DNA from: Anaeramoeba ignava
Lineage: Eukaryota; Metamonada; Anaeramoebidae
Direction: 5' to 3'
NCBI GenBank assembly: GCA_028826165.1
Contig: JAPDFW010000103.1
Span: 635,501 to 699,500, forward strand
DNA length: 64,000 nt
Below are positions 35,801 to 50,800 of the stretch, one piece after another. Under the pieces are notes generated by a model. It was given only the letters and a program-made list of their open reading frames with translations. It was not told the DNA's origin and ran no database searches. The position numbers and the translations under genes are program-made. Every line of letters starts with the position of its first letter. Position 1 is the first letter of the stretch.

Positions 35801-35820
35801 AAAAGAAAAAAATGAAAAAA
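35801..35820 (-). promoter_or_regulatory. TTTTTTCATTTTTTTC motif before RCC1-BTB start
   Basis: Minus-strand T-rich element with the TTCATTTTTTTC core, 7 bp before the ATG at 35794. Confidence 0.3.
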
Positions 35821-35841
35821 ATAAAAAAATTAATTTCGTTC

Positions 35842-38800
35842 TTATTTTTGAAATGTTTTTAAATTCCTTTCAAAATATTTAAATGCTCCAATGCAAAATT
35901 TTAATTTGATTGATTCTGGAAAATTCTTTTCAATTTGTTCATTTAATTGTTCATTTTCTGGTTCAATTTGAATTAAAAATTTTTTAATTTTTTCATTTTC
36001 ATCCAAATTATCTTTTAAAAATGTTGAAATAAATTCTTTCCAAATTCTTTCTAATTCCAAAATTTCATTTTTTGAAAATGAAGAAAATAAATTTGTCATT
36101 TCTTGTTGATAAATTGATAAAATTTTTTTCTTGAATTTTTTTGAAATATTTGGAAAAGGATCAATAAAATATTCTTCGAATTTTTGAGAATAAATTGAAT
36201 ATGTTTAATTTTTACTAAAGATTTAAAATTTGGTGAACTTTTAGAAATTTCTTCAATTTCATGATTTTGTAAATCATTCAAAACATAATCATAAACAGTT
36301 TTTTCAAATAATTCATCTGTAACATTTTTTGGATCAATTTTTTGAATTCCTTGCCAAATTTGTTTTACTAACTCTTGGCAATTCTTTATTTGAGAATGTT
36401 TTTCTAAATCATTTAAAATTTGTTCCCATTCGTTAATTGCTAATTTTTCATCTTTAAATTCTAATTTTGGAATTTGATATTGTTCAATAATTGTTTCTGG
36501 ATTTGAATAAATAAATTGGTTAATCTGGTTAATCTCCAAATCTCTGAAATTTGTTAAATTCATTTTGATTTGAGAATTGATCTTAAATTCCAATATTCTG
36601 AGGAAATATTTATCAATAAATTGATTTTTGAATTCTTTTTCAATTTTATCTGGATCAATATCTAAAATAGAAATTCCATTAAATTTTTCTATTGAAATTG
36701 GGAAAGAAATTAAAAATGGTTTTTCTTGATGATTCCATTCATGATTATTTTGTTGTATTTCTTTTAATTCTTTCATTTTTTTAATCATTTCATTATTTAA
36801 TCTTATAGAATGATTTATCATCATTTCAATAAATAAGTGATTTGGTTCATTTCCTGGTAAACAATAATCAATAATCTGATTTTCATTCATTTTTATATCT
36901 TCAAATTCTTGAGGTAATGATTCTTTTACTATTAAATATTTAATTTCTTTCAAACATAAATTCCAAAACTTTTCAAAATCTTGATAAATTTTTTGGAGAT
37001 TTGTTTTTGAATCCAAATCATTTTCTTGGTTTAAAAATTCATTGATTTTCATAATTTTTGTTTCTTCTTTTCTAATTTTACCATTTAATTCATTGAAAAT
37101 AATACTTGAAAATGTAAGAAATTTTGGGAATAATTTTAGAATTTTTAGCTTATTGGAATTTTCAATTATGAAATGAATAATTGATTTTCTTCTTTCTTCT
37201 GGATTTTTGGAAATCATTAAATCAATAATCTCAAAAATTTCATTTCTCTCAAAAGAAATAAACATCCATTTCTTTTCTGATGAACTCTTCTTAATTTCTT
37301 GAATAAGTTCATTTTTTTCAATTTGCTCAGAAAAAATAGATTCAAGAATTTTTTGATTATTTTTTTGATAAATATCTTCCACTATTTTTTCAAATGAATT
37401 TCTTCCTTCAATATTTTTAAAATCTATAACGCTTTGTTTTTGTGATTTAAACTTGGATCGGAAATTTGATAATATTTGATAATAATAAATAAGTGATTCT
37501 TCTTTTGAAAACTTTAATAATTTTGTGAATATTTCAAAATCATTTTCTATGTGTTCTAAAAATGAATTAATTAAATCATCTTGATTTTTTGATTGAAAAA
37601 AAAGATCATTCAATATTGAAATGAAATTTTTTGATGCTTTTTCAGAAATGATAATAAAGGGTAAAAAGAAACAATGAATAGCCAATCTAATAAATCTGAA
37701 AATTATTGGATTTAACTCTCGAATTGAATAAAGTGGATTTGTATTTGGATATTTGCTGAAAGTGTAAGAAAATGGTTTTTTGAAAAAGCTTTTCTTAATT
37801 CCATCATTTTTTATTATTCTTGAATCACAAATCCTGCATTTCATTAACTTTTCTTCATTTGGCTTGTTGATAATATTAATGTGATTATTCTCACAAATAA
37901 ATATCTTGTTGAGATTTTTGATTAAATCTTCTGGAAATGTAGCTTTTGGTGTTGTTGGCCAATGTATTTCCCTCATTTCTTCAATTTTTTCTTTTTCTGT
38001 ATTTCCAGTTTCAAGAATAAATTTTAATAAAGAATAAAAAGGTTCTAAATTAATTTTAAGAAAAATTTCTGTTGTTGAAAGAATCATATGAATAATTTCT
38101 TTTGATTTAACTTTTTTATCAATCATCCCCAAGTTTTGAGCTATCATCTGAATTTCTTCTGAACTTTCTTCAACAATTTCATCGGGAATATTTGTTAAAT
38201 AATTATTTTTAATCCAAAAATTTAAAACAGTAGATTTCTTGAATAAGTTATTTGATAATCTTTTTGAATTAGAATAAGATTTGATTAGATTTTTTGCTAA
38301 ATCATTTTTTTTTAATTTTCCATTTTGAATAAAATTATTAAGTTTTTCTTTTCCATCATTTCTGTAAATATATTCTAATAAAAACAAAATCCAATCTTTT
38401 CCTTTATTTTCAAAATTAAAGTGTCTAAATTTTTGAAGGAGAATTTCTGGTTGTTTTTTCAATTCTTTTCTTAATTTTATAATTTCAACAATTTTTTTTA
38501 AATTAAAAGGTTTTTGAATAATTTTAATTGCTGGATCTTGTTTAACTTTCATTTCTTTTTCTTTTTCTTTTTCATTTTCATTTTTCATTTTCATTTTCAT
38601 TTTCATTTTCACTATCACTATTACTTTCACTATTACTTTTACTTTCAATTTCTTTTTCAGAATCTGAATGTGAATCTGAAGGTGAATCTGCATCTGCATC
38701 TGAATCTGAATCTGAATTTGATTTGGAGTTATTTTTTTGATTTTCATTATTTTCATCATTTTCATCACTTTCATCACTTTCATTATTTTCATCATTTTCA

Positions 38801-41800
38801 TTATTATCATTATTATTATTATTATTTTTATCTTCAATATCAATATCAATATCAATATCAATATCAATCTTATTATTTTCCACAAATTCACAAACTTTCT
38901 CAAATAATTTTTCATTTTCTTCAAAAATTTTTAAAGTATTAATTGAAACCCAATTATAAATATTATCATAAATTGTTTTTTCATCACATTTTTTTATCAT
39001 TCCATTTATAACTTGAAATATTTCATTATAATATCTTTCATTTAATTCTTCTTCTTTAAATAAATTTTCAAAAAATGTTCCTAAAACTGTATTGTAAATT
39101 AATTCTTTTTTCATTTTTAATCCACACAAAAAACTATTTTCTAAATCTCCAACAATAAATTGCAAAAATTCTTCAACTTCTTCTCCAATTTTTTCATTTT
39201 CATTTTTAATTCCTAAAAATTTGAATTTGAAAATTATTCTTTCAATAATAATTTTACTGAAATATTCCATGAATAATGTGAAATAACGAATTAATTTCTC
39301 AATTTTTGATTTATTCTTTTCAATTATTTTTTCTTTTGTAAAATTTATAAAATGCGTTTTAAATTCAGAAACTTTTTGAGAGCAAATTGGGCATTCATAT
39401 TTTTTATTATTTTGTGTGCTTCTTTGAATTCTTCTTTGAATATTTTTTGTATCCTTTTTTGAAATAATTCTTTCCTTAATTTTTTTATTTTGTTTTGTAT
39501 TTGAACAAATTGTGATTTCTTCTTGAGAATTGAATAATATTTCTTCCATTTCTTCAAATCCATTAAAATTAGTTTCAATCCATTTTTTACTTTTTCTCCA
39601 AATTTTATTTTTTGTTAAATCTAATATTGGAGTAAATACTGATTTAATAAATTCTTCATATTTCAATTTTTTTGGATAAATAAACAAATCTTTATTTTCT
39701 TTGATTATTTTCCTAACAGTTTTTTTTGTTCTGAAATGAAGTAAAAGTTTAATTGTTTGTTTTTTAAGAATAATAAGATGCCAAATATTAACAAATTTCT
39801 TAATTTGTTTTTGATTTTCTTTTTCATTTTGGAATTTTTGTTCTTTTTGAAGTATTTTAATCAAATTAGAGAAATTCATTGCAAAAAGAATAATTGAATT
39901 TTCATTTTCATTTTCATTTTGATTTTCATTTTGATTTTCATTTTCATCTTCTTCAAAGTTTAAATTTGAAAATAATTTTAAACAATAATCAATAAAATGA
40001 TAAATTGAAAAACCGTTTCCTATGAAATTTTGAGGATTTCTAAAATCTTCACTAATCATCTCCATTTGATTCCAAATTGAAAATATCATACTTAATTCTT
40101 TTTGAACAATTCCAAAATAAATTTGATGGATTTTAATCAAAAAGTTTTCTTGTTCTTGTTCTTGTTTTTGTTTTGAATTATTCATTTCAATAAATTTAAC
40201 AAGATCAATATTCAATTTATCTATCATTTGATTTTGTTCTTGTGTTAAAGTAAATCTTCGAAAATCATTTATATATCTTGAAATTAAATTTTGATTTTCA
40301 GAACAATTTATATGAAAAGTTCTATTGAGTATTTCAATCAATCCTTTGTTTTCGACTTGATTAAATTTATTTTCTTGGATAATAGAATAAATATGATAAG
40401 AGAATGGGAATTCAGCATTTTGAAAATCATCTTCTGGAAATAAATTAATACATGGAAAATTTCCTGTTGTTATTATATCTTTCCAAAGTTGAGAAACATC
40501 CTTTTGTTTTGAACTCAAAAGAGATAAATTTCCATTTCGATTAACATTATTTAAAAACTTTCCAAATATTTGAATGATTTTTTCAATGAATTGATGATAA
40601 AGAAAGGAATTAAATGATTGATAATTTTCTTGTTCTTTCCATTTTTTTTCAATAAATTCCATTAAATCCCATTTATAAAGTTCAATTTTATATTTCACTC
40701 CTTCTCTTATCATTGAAATTAAAGAATCGTAAACAATTTCTTTAAAATCCTTTTGTTCTTGGATTAATTTTTTGAAATCATTCATTAAAGATTTGAATTT
40801 TAAGCTTGTAGTATCTAAAAATCTAGAAAATGATAATCCAATAATTTCATGAAGAATAAAATCTGAAATATTCTTTTTGTTTCTCTCAAAAACTAATTCA
40901 AGTTGATTTTTTGTTGTCGTTTCAATTTGATTATTATTATAATAATTAAATTCAATTTTTGGAGAAATTTCTTCAATATAATAATATTCCCAAAAATCTT
41001 CAAAACAAAATGAAAATTCTGTTGAATATGGATTTGGTGAAAGATGAATAATGAATATTACATAAAAATATTGTTCTCTTTGTTGAAGAAATTTGTTAAT
41101 TTCCAATTCAATCAAATATTTAGATTGATAAAAAATATGAGAAGAAATTTCATTTGGATTAAAATGAATAAGTAAAATATTTTTTCTCTCTTTCTTATTT
41201 TGGATTTGATTAAAGAATTTTTCTCGAACTTCTATTAATAATGATGAATCAGTTTCAAAATTAAGAAGATTAATTGAAAATAAATTATAATCTTCAGGTA
41301 TTGGAATTTTTTGGTAAATTGGTGAATGTGTAAAAACAATTGAGTTTAAAATTTTATCATGAACCAATTCATTTTGAAACAAATCAAGAAAATTTTGTTT
41401 ATGTAAATCAAAATAGGAACTGCATATTTGATTGATTTGAGATGATTCTATTGAGTTTTCATTGTTTTTCAATAAAATATTTTGCAATTCAACAATTTTA
41501 TCAACCTTACAAAGTCTAATCCAACAATCCATTCCAAATTTATCAAATTGGGATTTATCAAAATTATTGTTGTTGTTATTATTGTTGTTTCTTTTCATTT
41601 TGTTTTGAAGTTTAATTGCAAGTGTTGTGAATAAATTATCGTTATAATTTAAAATTAAATTATTCTTTCCAATTTTTTGTGAAGATAATTTTTTGACATT
41701 TTCCATAATTTTGTATTGTTTTTCTTCAAAATCTTTACAATATGAATTTTTGATAAAATCTTTTGGAATAAATAATTGTTTTTCAAATCGATTCAAAACA

Positions 41801-44800
41801 GCTGGTGATTCATTATCATAGGCTTCTGTTTTGACTAAAACAACAATAACTCGAAATTTTGGATCAATTTGAATTGAATCTGAATTATCTCCAAATGATA
41901 TTCTTGCAAATAATTTGTCTTCAATTTGAATATAATTCTGATTAAGAAGATCATATAAAGGCTCAAAAAGTTGATTGTTATTACATAGAACAATTGTTTC
42001 TCCTAATCTCACTCCAAATTCTACTTTTTTCAAATTTTGAATAATTCTAAGTGAGTTTCCATCTTCAGAAAAAGATGAGCCAAATAAAACAACATTTTTA
42101 GTTTTAATTTGTCTTAAAACAACATTGAAAAGTGAAAGGTTTTCAACAAGAATCATTAAATGTCTTGAAAATTTGTGGATTTCATCTTTAGAAAGTATGT
42201 ATTTTTTTTCTCCTTCTTTTGGAATTAAATATCCTTTCAAGTTTTGTTTAATTAATGATCTTGTTTTTGGGATTTGATTAGGTTTTTGTATTCCCAAAAT
42301 TTGACAAAGTTTGGTTTGTAATTTCTCAAGAAATTCAGGTTTTGATCCAAAATTTCGATAAATTGAATTCCATATTACTTGATTATCAAGATGACTTTTT
42401 TGAAATTTTGATGTTGATTTAGCAATCATTTTTAATAAATAATAAAAATCTCTTAATCCATAATAATTCCTAATTTTTGTATTTTGACTTGCATTTTGAT
42501 TTTGATTTCTTTGATTTTGATTTCTTCGATTTTGATTTCTTCGATTTTGATTTCTTTGATTTTGATTTCTTTGATTTTGATTTCTTCGGTTTTGATTTCT
42601 TTGGTTTTGATTTGGATTTTCATTTTGATTAGAAATTATTTCAAAATAAACTTTTGCTAATTTTTCAGGAAAATCATGAGATATTAATTTAAAAGATTTG
42701 AGTATCATTTCTGAAGTTAATTTAAGTTGTTTTAATGATGGATCAGGTCTTCTTAATAAAATTCCTCTGTTTATATTTGCTGGATCTAATCTCCAATTTG
42801 AAACTGCAAGAACAGAAACTTGTTTTTCAGAATCTTGATTTTGAGAATAATTTGTTTGTTCAAGTAGATGTTGTTTATCTGATTTTTCAAGTTCTGAATG
42901 TAAAACTTTTAAAGGTAAATCTGGACTTAATTCAGCTAATGCAACTTCATCCAAAATAACAACAGGAATAATATCTTTTTGATCAATTTTATTTGCAAAA
43001 TTTCTTGCTGAATCAAAAATATTTTTAATTCCTTTAGCTGTTGTAACAGGAGAACATTGAATATAAAAAGGTTGTAAAGCAGGAAGTCCTCTAACTCTAA
43101 TAAATTGATTTTCACTTCTTGGTCTTAAAATATGCATTAAAAGTTCAATAGAAAGTGATTTAGAAGAACCTTTTTAATTTTAATTTTAATTTTAATTTTA
43201 ATTTTAATTTTAATTTTAATTTTAATTTTAATTTTAATTTTAATTTTAATTTTAATTTTAATTTTAATTTAATTTTAATTTTAATTTTTGATTTTGATTT
43301 TAATTTTAATTTTAATTTTAATTTTAATTTTAATTTTAATTTTGATTTTAATTTTGATTTTAATTTTAATTTTGATTTTAATTTTGATTTTAATTTTGAT
43401 TTACCTGGTTTCCCAACAATAAACAATGGAATTTGAACATAACAACAAATGAATATCAATAACAAATTTTCTTTTAATGCTTCATTTATAGCAACTGTTC
43501 GATCATAAGTATTAATTTCAAGTGAATCAACTAAATTTGATTGAATATTTTCAATAATTTTTTTAATTTCAACTTTTTGAATATTATTTTCTCCTCTTGG
43601 AAAATTAACATATTTCTTCTGAATTTCTTTTAAAAAAATTGTTTTCCTTTCACCAACAAATCGAGTAGAATAACAAACAAATAATGATAATAAAATTGCA
43701 GAATAAACATAATAATCTCCTCTTGAATAAATTAAATATTGGCCTGCTTTATTTTCCAAAAGCCATTTAAAAATTCTTAAAGTTCTTGATGCATCTCTTA
43801 ATGAAACTGAACTTTCTGAATCTATTGAGTTATCTCTAATAAAATTATGAATAAAACATATAATGTCTGTAAAATTTAAACTTATTATTTCTCCTTGCTT
43901 TTCGTTCAAATTGTTTAATTGAATTTCATCTAATGTTTGTTTAACCATTTGTTCTATATATATTTTTTCAATTTCAGGTGTTAAACTTCCAAAGTCAAAA
44001 ATATCTTCCAAAAAAGAATCAGGAATAGGATGAACTCTATAAACCGCTTGTTGAATTTTTCTCATTTCTTCTTGTCTTTCTCCGTAATTGAAAACTAATC
44101 CTTCATTTTTGAGTAAATATTCATTATCATCTTCTTGATTTTGATTTTGATTTTGATTTTTAATTGATTCTCTTAATCTATATGGATTTGCAGCTGCTAA
44201 AAATCTGATGTTATTTGATATTGATCTTCCATTTATTAATCTATCAATCAATATTTCTTTGAATAAAATAATACAATCTTTTGGTGCTGTATTGAATTCA
44301 TCAAAGAAGATATTTACAACAATATTTTGATTCTCATTATTTTCATTATTTTGATTATTTTCATTTTGATTATTTTCATTTTGATTTTCATTTTGATTTT
44401 CATTTTGATTTTCATGATTTTCACAAAAATGTTCTGCTTGTTCAACAATTTCAATAATATCTTTTTGTTTAATTCCTCCATGAATATTTTTGATAAATAA
44501 TTTTTGTTCCATTACTTCTTCAACCAAATATTTAATCAATGCTGTTTTTCCACAACCAGTTTCTCCTAATAAAATAACAGGAATATTTGCAAATAATTTA
44601 TATTGAATATAAACCATCTTCATAAAATTATCTGAAGTTATAACATATCTTGATTTTTTTTCGGCTTTTTGTTTTAATTTTTCTGTATCAATTGGATTTA
44701 CATTCAAACCATTTAAAGTTTCAAAAACATATTCCTTTCCAATTTCAAGTTTTGTTTCACTGGATAATTTATCATGAAAATGGAAGTTATTACGTTGAAG

Positions 44801-47800
44801 ATAAGGTCTAATTGAACTATGAAAATGAGATTCCATTTCTTTTGAATCTCTTCCAATAAGATTAAATCCATTAATTTCTAATTTTTTTCCAATAAATAAA
44901 ACCATAAGACATAAACTTCTTTCTTTCCATTTCACTCTTGTAGAAAGAAGTTTTGATAATTCTTCAAGTTCAGATGATTTGATTTTTTCTGATTTATTTG
45001 TCCAATTTATAGAACGAGAAACAATATTTGCAACAGAATATAAATAAGTTTCAAATAATTGATCAATAAATTTTTTAGCAAGTTCTTCTGGATTAAATTT
45101 GGGTTGATTTGATCTTAATAATTGCATTATAAATGGATCAAATTGAGATTGATCATCTTGGAATTTAAATTAAAAAATTCATATTGAGATAATTGAATGA
45201 TATGACTTTTCATTATTTTCCAAAAATTATTAAAAATTCTGAAAGTTGGTGTTTCATTATCACTAATTTTTTTGTAAAGGTTTATGAATGTTTGTATCAT
45301 AAGCATTTGTTTATCAGGTTCAATATTATCTAATAACTCTTTTCTTATCCGTTTTTGGAATTGTATATCTCCAGCCATTTGAAAATCTTGGAATGTTTCT
45401 TGACTTAATTCAATAAGACGAGCAACTCTTTTCAAATTTAAATCAATTTCAAGTTCAATATCATTTTCATTTGAGATTTTATATTTTTCAAATGAAAAAA
45501 CATCATCATCAAAAATACATTCATTTTCTTTCATATATCTCAATGAAGGAAAAAATCTCAATCCATTTTCTGAATTATAAGCTCTACTGCTTGGTATTTC
45601 GAATGAAAATTCAAATTGAGGTTGAAAATTAATAATTAATTCATTTCCATTTGTGCTAATTTTCCTTCGATTTTCAATTGATTTCCACATTAAAAATTCC
45701 CAAATAAAATCCTTGGTTTCTCTATTTGATGAAAATGGGAATTCAATATGAAAATAATATTTTTTTGTTGTTTTCTTAAAATATTCTTTTTGATAAATAT
45801 CTTGAATTTTTTTGATAGTTTCTGTTTTAGTTCCATTTTTCAATGAAATGTAAAAATATTTTTTTCCCATTTCTTTTGTTTGATAAAAATGTTTCCTAAT
45901 TTGATAAGTTTTCCCAAGACCTGAAATTTTTGAAGTGAATGTTTGATAATTTGAATAATTTGGATAATTGTTTTCGAATATTTCTTGTATTCCTTTTCTT
46001 TCCAAAATTTCAAGTTTTTCTTTAATTTCTCCATCTTTAAAAGCATGTATCAAATTGATGACTTGATATAAATCTCCTGAACATAATAAAACTAATGGGA
46101 ATTTGGTTTTGTAGTTGATTCTTTGTATTTGTTCAATTAAAAAATTGTTGATTGATGTTTTTAGTTCTTGTGGATATAAAATTGTAAAAAGAAAATTTCT
46201 TGGATTTTTTTCCTTTTCATTTGAAAAAATATGAGAAATTGTTTGATCTGTATTATAAATTTTGTAAATTGATAGGAAATTAAGTATGTCTCTTTCTTTT
46301 GTTTTTTTTGAGCAAATTAATACATTTTCTTTTAATGGAAAATGTTCAAAATAACATAAATAAAGTGTTGTCGTGATATCATAAATTTGTTCTTCATCGT
46401 TAAATCTATAAATATATATTTTAGGATCAATTATTGTTCCTTCTCTTTTTTCTAAAATTTCGTTAAATTTATTTTTTAATTGTTCTTGTTTTTCTTGATA
46501 ATTTTGAGGTTTTTTTCTTATACAAATCAACCGATTTTGAATTGAATTTTGAATTGGAAACAATTGAAGTAATTTTGATGTAAAATCAACAATATTTTCT
46601 TCATTAATTAAACTTAATTCTTTCAATTTCTCTGTTTCTAATTTGGGATTAAATAAATGTAAAAGTGGAATAATTTCTTCAATTTCTTGTTTTAAATAAA
46701 AATGATGAAGAATTGAAAAAAATTGTTCTTGTGAGAAAAAAGAAATTAATGGATATTTTTCATAAGCTTTTTCAATTTCTTTTTCCCATTTTTCTAAATC
46801 TTTTTGAAATTCATTTTTAGTTTTTTGAATTTCATTCCAATCATCATTTGGTTTGAGAATTAATTCTTTGTGGTAATTCTTTTTTCGATATTTGAAATGA
46901 GCACAATTCAATAATTTATGAAATAAATGAGGAAGAGTTTCAATTATTGGGAATATTCTTTGAAATTGTAATATATAATTTTGAATATTTTCATCTTGAA
47001 ATAATAAATTAGATGTTTTGGTAAGAAAACTATTTGATTGTTCGATTTCTTCTTTCCTTCTAAAATCTTGGAAAATATAATAAATTTCATATAAAGATTT
47101 AAGATCAATCGAATCATCTTCAATTTCACAAAGAAAAATTTCATTTTCATTTTCAATTTCATTTTCAAATTCATTTTCGTTTTCAGTTTCAATTTTTTGT
47201 TTAAATTCGAAAATAAATTTGCATCCTTTTGAAAACATTTTTGTAATTCTTTCAACAGCTTGTTGTTGGATTGATTTTTTATTCATTTTCAAAGTTTGAA
47301 TAAATTCATGAAAGGTTTTGTGTAAAAATGCAAAATCAAAAGCTCTTTCTTTTTGGTTTTTTTGGAAATCTCTTTCTGATTCATTAATCAAATCTAAAAA
47401 TTGTTCAATATTTGTAAATTTTTTCTCATAATATAAATATTTTGTCATTCTATTTCTAAGTGAATTTAATAATTGAGCTGTGATTGAAAGTTTCGAATTT
47501 CCAGAAGAAATTGATTCAATAATTTTTTGGAATTCATCATTATTTGTTTGTTCTTTCAACCAATCAAGAATCTCTGTATCAAATTTAACAATTTCTTTTT
47601 CGATTTTAATTTCTTTTTCTTTTTCTTTTTCTTTTTCATTTTCACTTTTAGTTTCATTTTCATTTTCATTTTCATTTTCATTTTCATTTTCATTTTCATT
47701 TTCACTTTTAGTTTCATTTTCATTTTCACTTTTAGTTTCACTTTTAGTTTCATTTTCATTTTCATTTTCATTTTCACTTTCTTTTTCATTTTCTTTTTCA

Positions 47801-50800
47801 TTTTCAATTTCTAATTTTGGAATTTCAGATAAAATAACTCTTTTAGGCATTAATTCACCAATAAAAGTTAAAATTTGAGTTGTTAATTTATTGGATGTTT
47901 TGAGAGTTGTTTTTAAAATATCTGATGCTTGAGATAACTGTTGATTTTTTTCAAAAGTTGGTTGATAGAATTTTGGTTCTTCTTGAAATTCAAATTGATT
48001 ACAGAAATGTTGAAATGATGGATAAGTCTCTGTATTTCGAATAATTTTTCTGTAATCTTGAATTTTATCTTGATCAATATTTATCTTTGCTGATCCAGAA
48101 AAAAAAGCTTTATTTAATTTTTTAATTTCAGATTCTAAATCTTCATCTTTTAAATCATTTGAGAAAAATTGATTTAATTCTTCAAAATTAATTGTTTGTT
48201 TTTCAATTCTATACCTTAAATCATCCCATTCTTTTTTAACTTTTGGAATAAGTTCTTCTTGAATTTCTTTTAATAAATTTTCTCTCTTTTCTTTTTTGAA
48301 AAAGTTGATTTTTTCTCTATTCCAAATTTTTAAAAAAATGTAACTTTGTTCTAATTTTTCAAAAAATTCTAAATCATTAAAATTCAAATTAAGAGGTTTG
48401 AAAATCTCGTCAATTTCAGAAAGTTTATGAAAATTTTGAATTTTATCATCTTGAATATATTTTTCTTTTTCAATTTGCGATAAAACATTTTCAATTTCTT
48501 TAATTTGATTATTTTCTTCTTTTGTAAGAAATATTGATGAAAATATTTTAAGTAATTTTTCTTTTTTTTCAAGTTCATCTTTCCTTTTTTGAGACTCATC
48601 AAAAATACAATTTGAATTAAATATTTCAAAAATTTGTTTAAATGTTTTTTCATTTGTCCAAAAATCAAAGAATTCATGAATGGTAACTTTTTCTGGATTG
48701 TTTAAAAGTTGAGATTTTTCTGAAATTTGTCTTTTCCAATTCTCAAGTTCTAAATAAAATTGATTTGATTCTTGTTCAATTTTTTGATTTGTTTTTTGTA
48801 AATTATTAAACCATTTAAGGGTTTTTATCAAAATTTCAAATTCTGTTTCATTTAAATTTTTAACTAAAATAAAAAAATCTTTGTTTTGATTTTCTTTTTC
48901 TTGAATTTTCAATTTGTTTTCGAAAAACTGAATTTGGAAAGGATAAACTGGGATATTAGAAATGATTTTTTTATCGTTTATAATTGAATCGATTTCGATA
49001 GCATCAAATATCTGAACAACAAATTGGTTGATTGGTTCTTGGATTTTTGGATTTGAAAAATTGATGTTAAAAATTTTTTGTTTAGCAATTTCTTGAAGCA
49101 TTTGATTTGGATTAATTTTGTGAAATTCTTGAAATTTGAAATTAGAAGAAATCAGATTTTCGAATTTTGATCTATCAAAAATGTATTTCTCTTTGTCATA
49201 ACCAAGATTTCCATTTTTTCTCATTTCTTCCACTTCTTTTTTTTTCTTTTCAAAATATTGCTCACAATTATTACTAAATTCATTCCAAACTTCAACCCAT
49301 TTTTTGATTTGAGTTGTTTTGATATGAGAAATTAAAGAATAAATGGATTGCTGTCCTAAATCTTCAAATATTTTTTGTAAAATCAAATAATTATTTTGGA
49401 GATCAAAAAAGAAATGAAATTTCAATTCATTTGTGATTAGAAAATTATTGAAAGTATCATTTTGAAAAGATAATTTGAAAAATGAATTGCTCGTAATATT
49501 GTCTAACATTTCGATAAAATATCTAATAAATAATTGGATTGATTCTTCATTTCCACTTTTTGGTGGAGAAATTGGAAAACTTGTTAAATTAAACTGGAGG
49601 TAAATTGGATAAAAATGCAACAAATGATATTGATATTGATTTGATTTTTGTGATAATAATTGGTGAATTCTCAGTGAAAAAGTGGATTGTAAATATTGAT
49701 CTTGTTGAGATTCTATTGTTAATATCTCAGAAAAAGTTTTCAAAAAATCAACCTTTTTTTCTTGAATAAATTGAATTGGAACTAAAACTTTTTTCAAATC
49801 TTCATTTTTACAATAATTAAAATAGTAAATCATAAAAATTCTGAAAATAATGGGATAATTTATATTAGAAACTAATTGAAGTAAATTTGGATTTTCAAAA
49901 AATTGAGAAATAAATTGTAATTTATCCTTTTCATCTTTATTTGATAATTTTGATATATTTGTAACAACTTTTATAATTTCTTTTAATTGGAATTGAGTAG
50001 AATTTTTCTCTTTTTCCTTATTCTCAAGAAAAAAAGCAAGGAAAGCTTGAAGGAAATCTTTTTGGATATTTTTCATTTCTTGAGAATTTTCTTGACTATT
50101 ATCAACAAAGAACGATTTTACAAAATTCGTTATTTTTCGAAGTGTAGAATCAAATCCAAAAATTGAAAAAGCATATTCAGAATTTGAATCTTCTTTCTTT
50201 TCTATTGTGATTAGATTTTTATCTTCAATTTTAAAATCCTTTAGTGTTTCATTAAAAAAGTAAAAAGAAAATGTTTTATCTTTGTTTTTCTTTTTGTTAA
50301 AAGAAATTCTCCATAAATTTTGAAAGTTTCCAATTTTTTCAATTTTTTTGTTCTTCATTTTTGAGTCTGAATCAACTTTAATTTTTTCAAATTCAAATTT
50401 TCCTTTTAATTTTTTATTTTTTTTCATTTCATTCATCATTTGTTCTTGTAATTTTTGTTTAATTTTTTCGAAATCTGCATAAAGAAAAACATGAACATCA
50501 AAATTTTGTTTATTTTCTTTTTTTGTTTCTTGTTTTTTGCGTTTTTCTTTTTGTATATTTTGTTGTTTTTGTTCTTCTTTCTTTTGTTTCTTTTTTTCTT
50601 GTTTTTTTTCTTTTGTTTTTGTTTTTGTTTGTTTTTGTTCTTTTGTTTGTTTTTGTTCTTGTTTTTGTTTCTTTTTTTCTTGTTCTTGTTTTTGTTTTTG
50701 TTCTTGTTTTTGTTTCTTTTTTTCTTGTTCTTCTTTCTTTTTTTTTTCTTGTAATTGTTTCTTTTCTTGTTCTTGTTTCTTTTTTTCTTGTTTCTTTTGT

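Noticed and set aside
47480-47878. Open frames antisense to the RNF213-like gene (also at 38514-38942, 50455-50998 and 52763-53137)
   Set aside because: They mirror low-complexity Glu/Asn/Lys or Gln codons of the sense gene and have only Ser/Phe runs without a domain.
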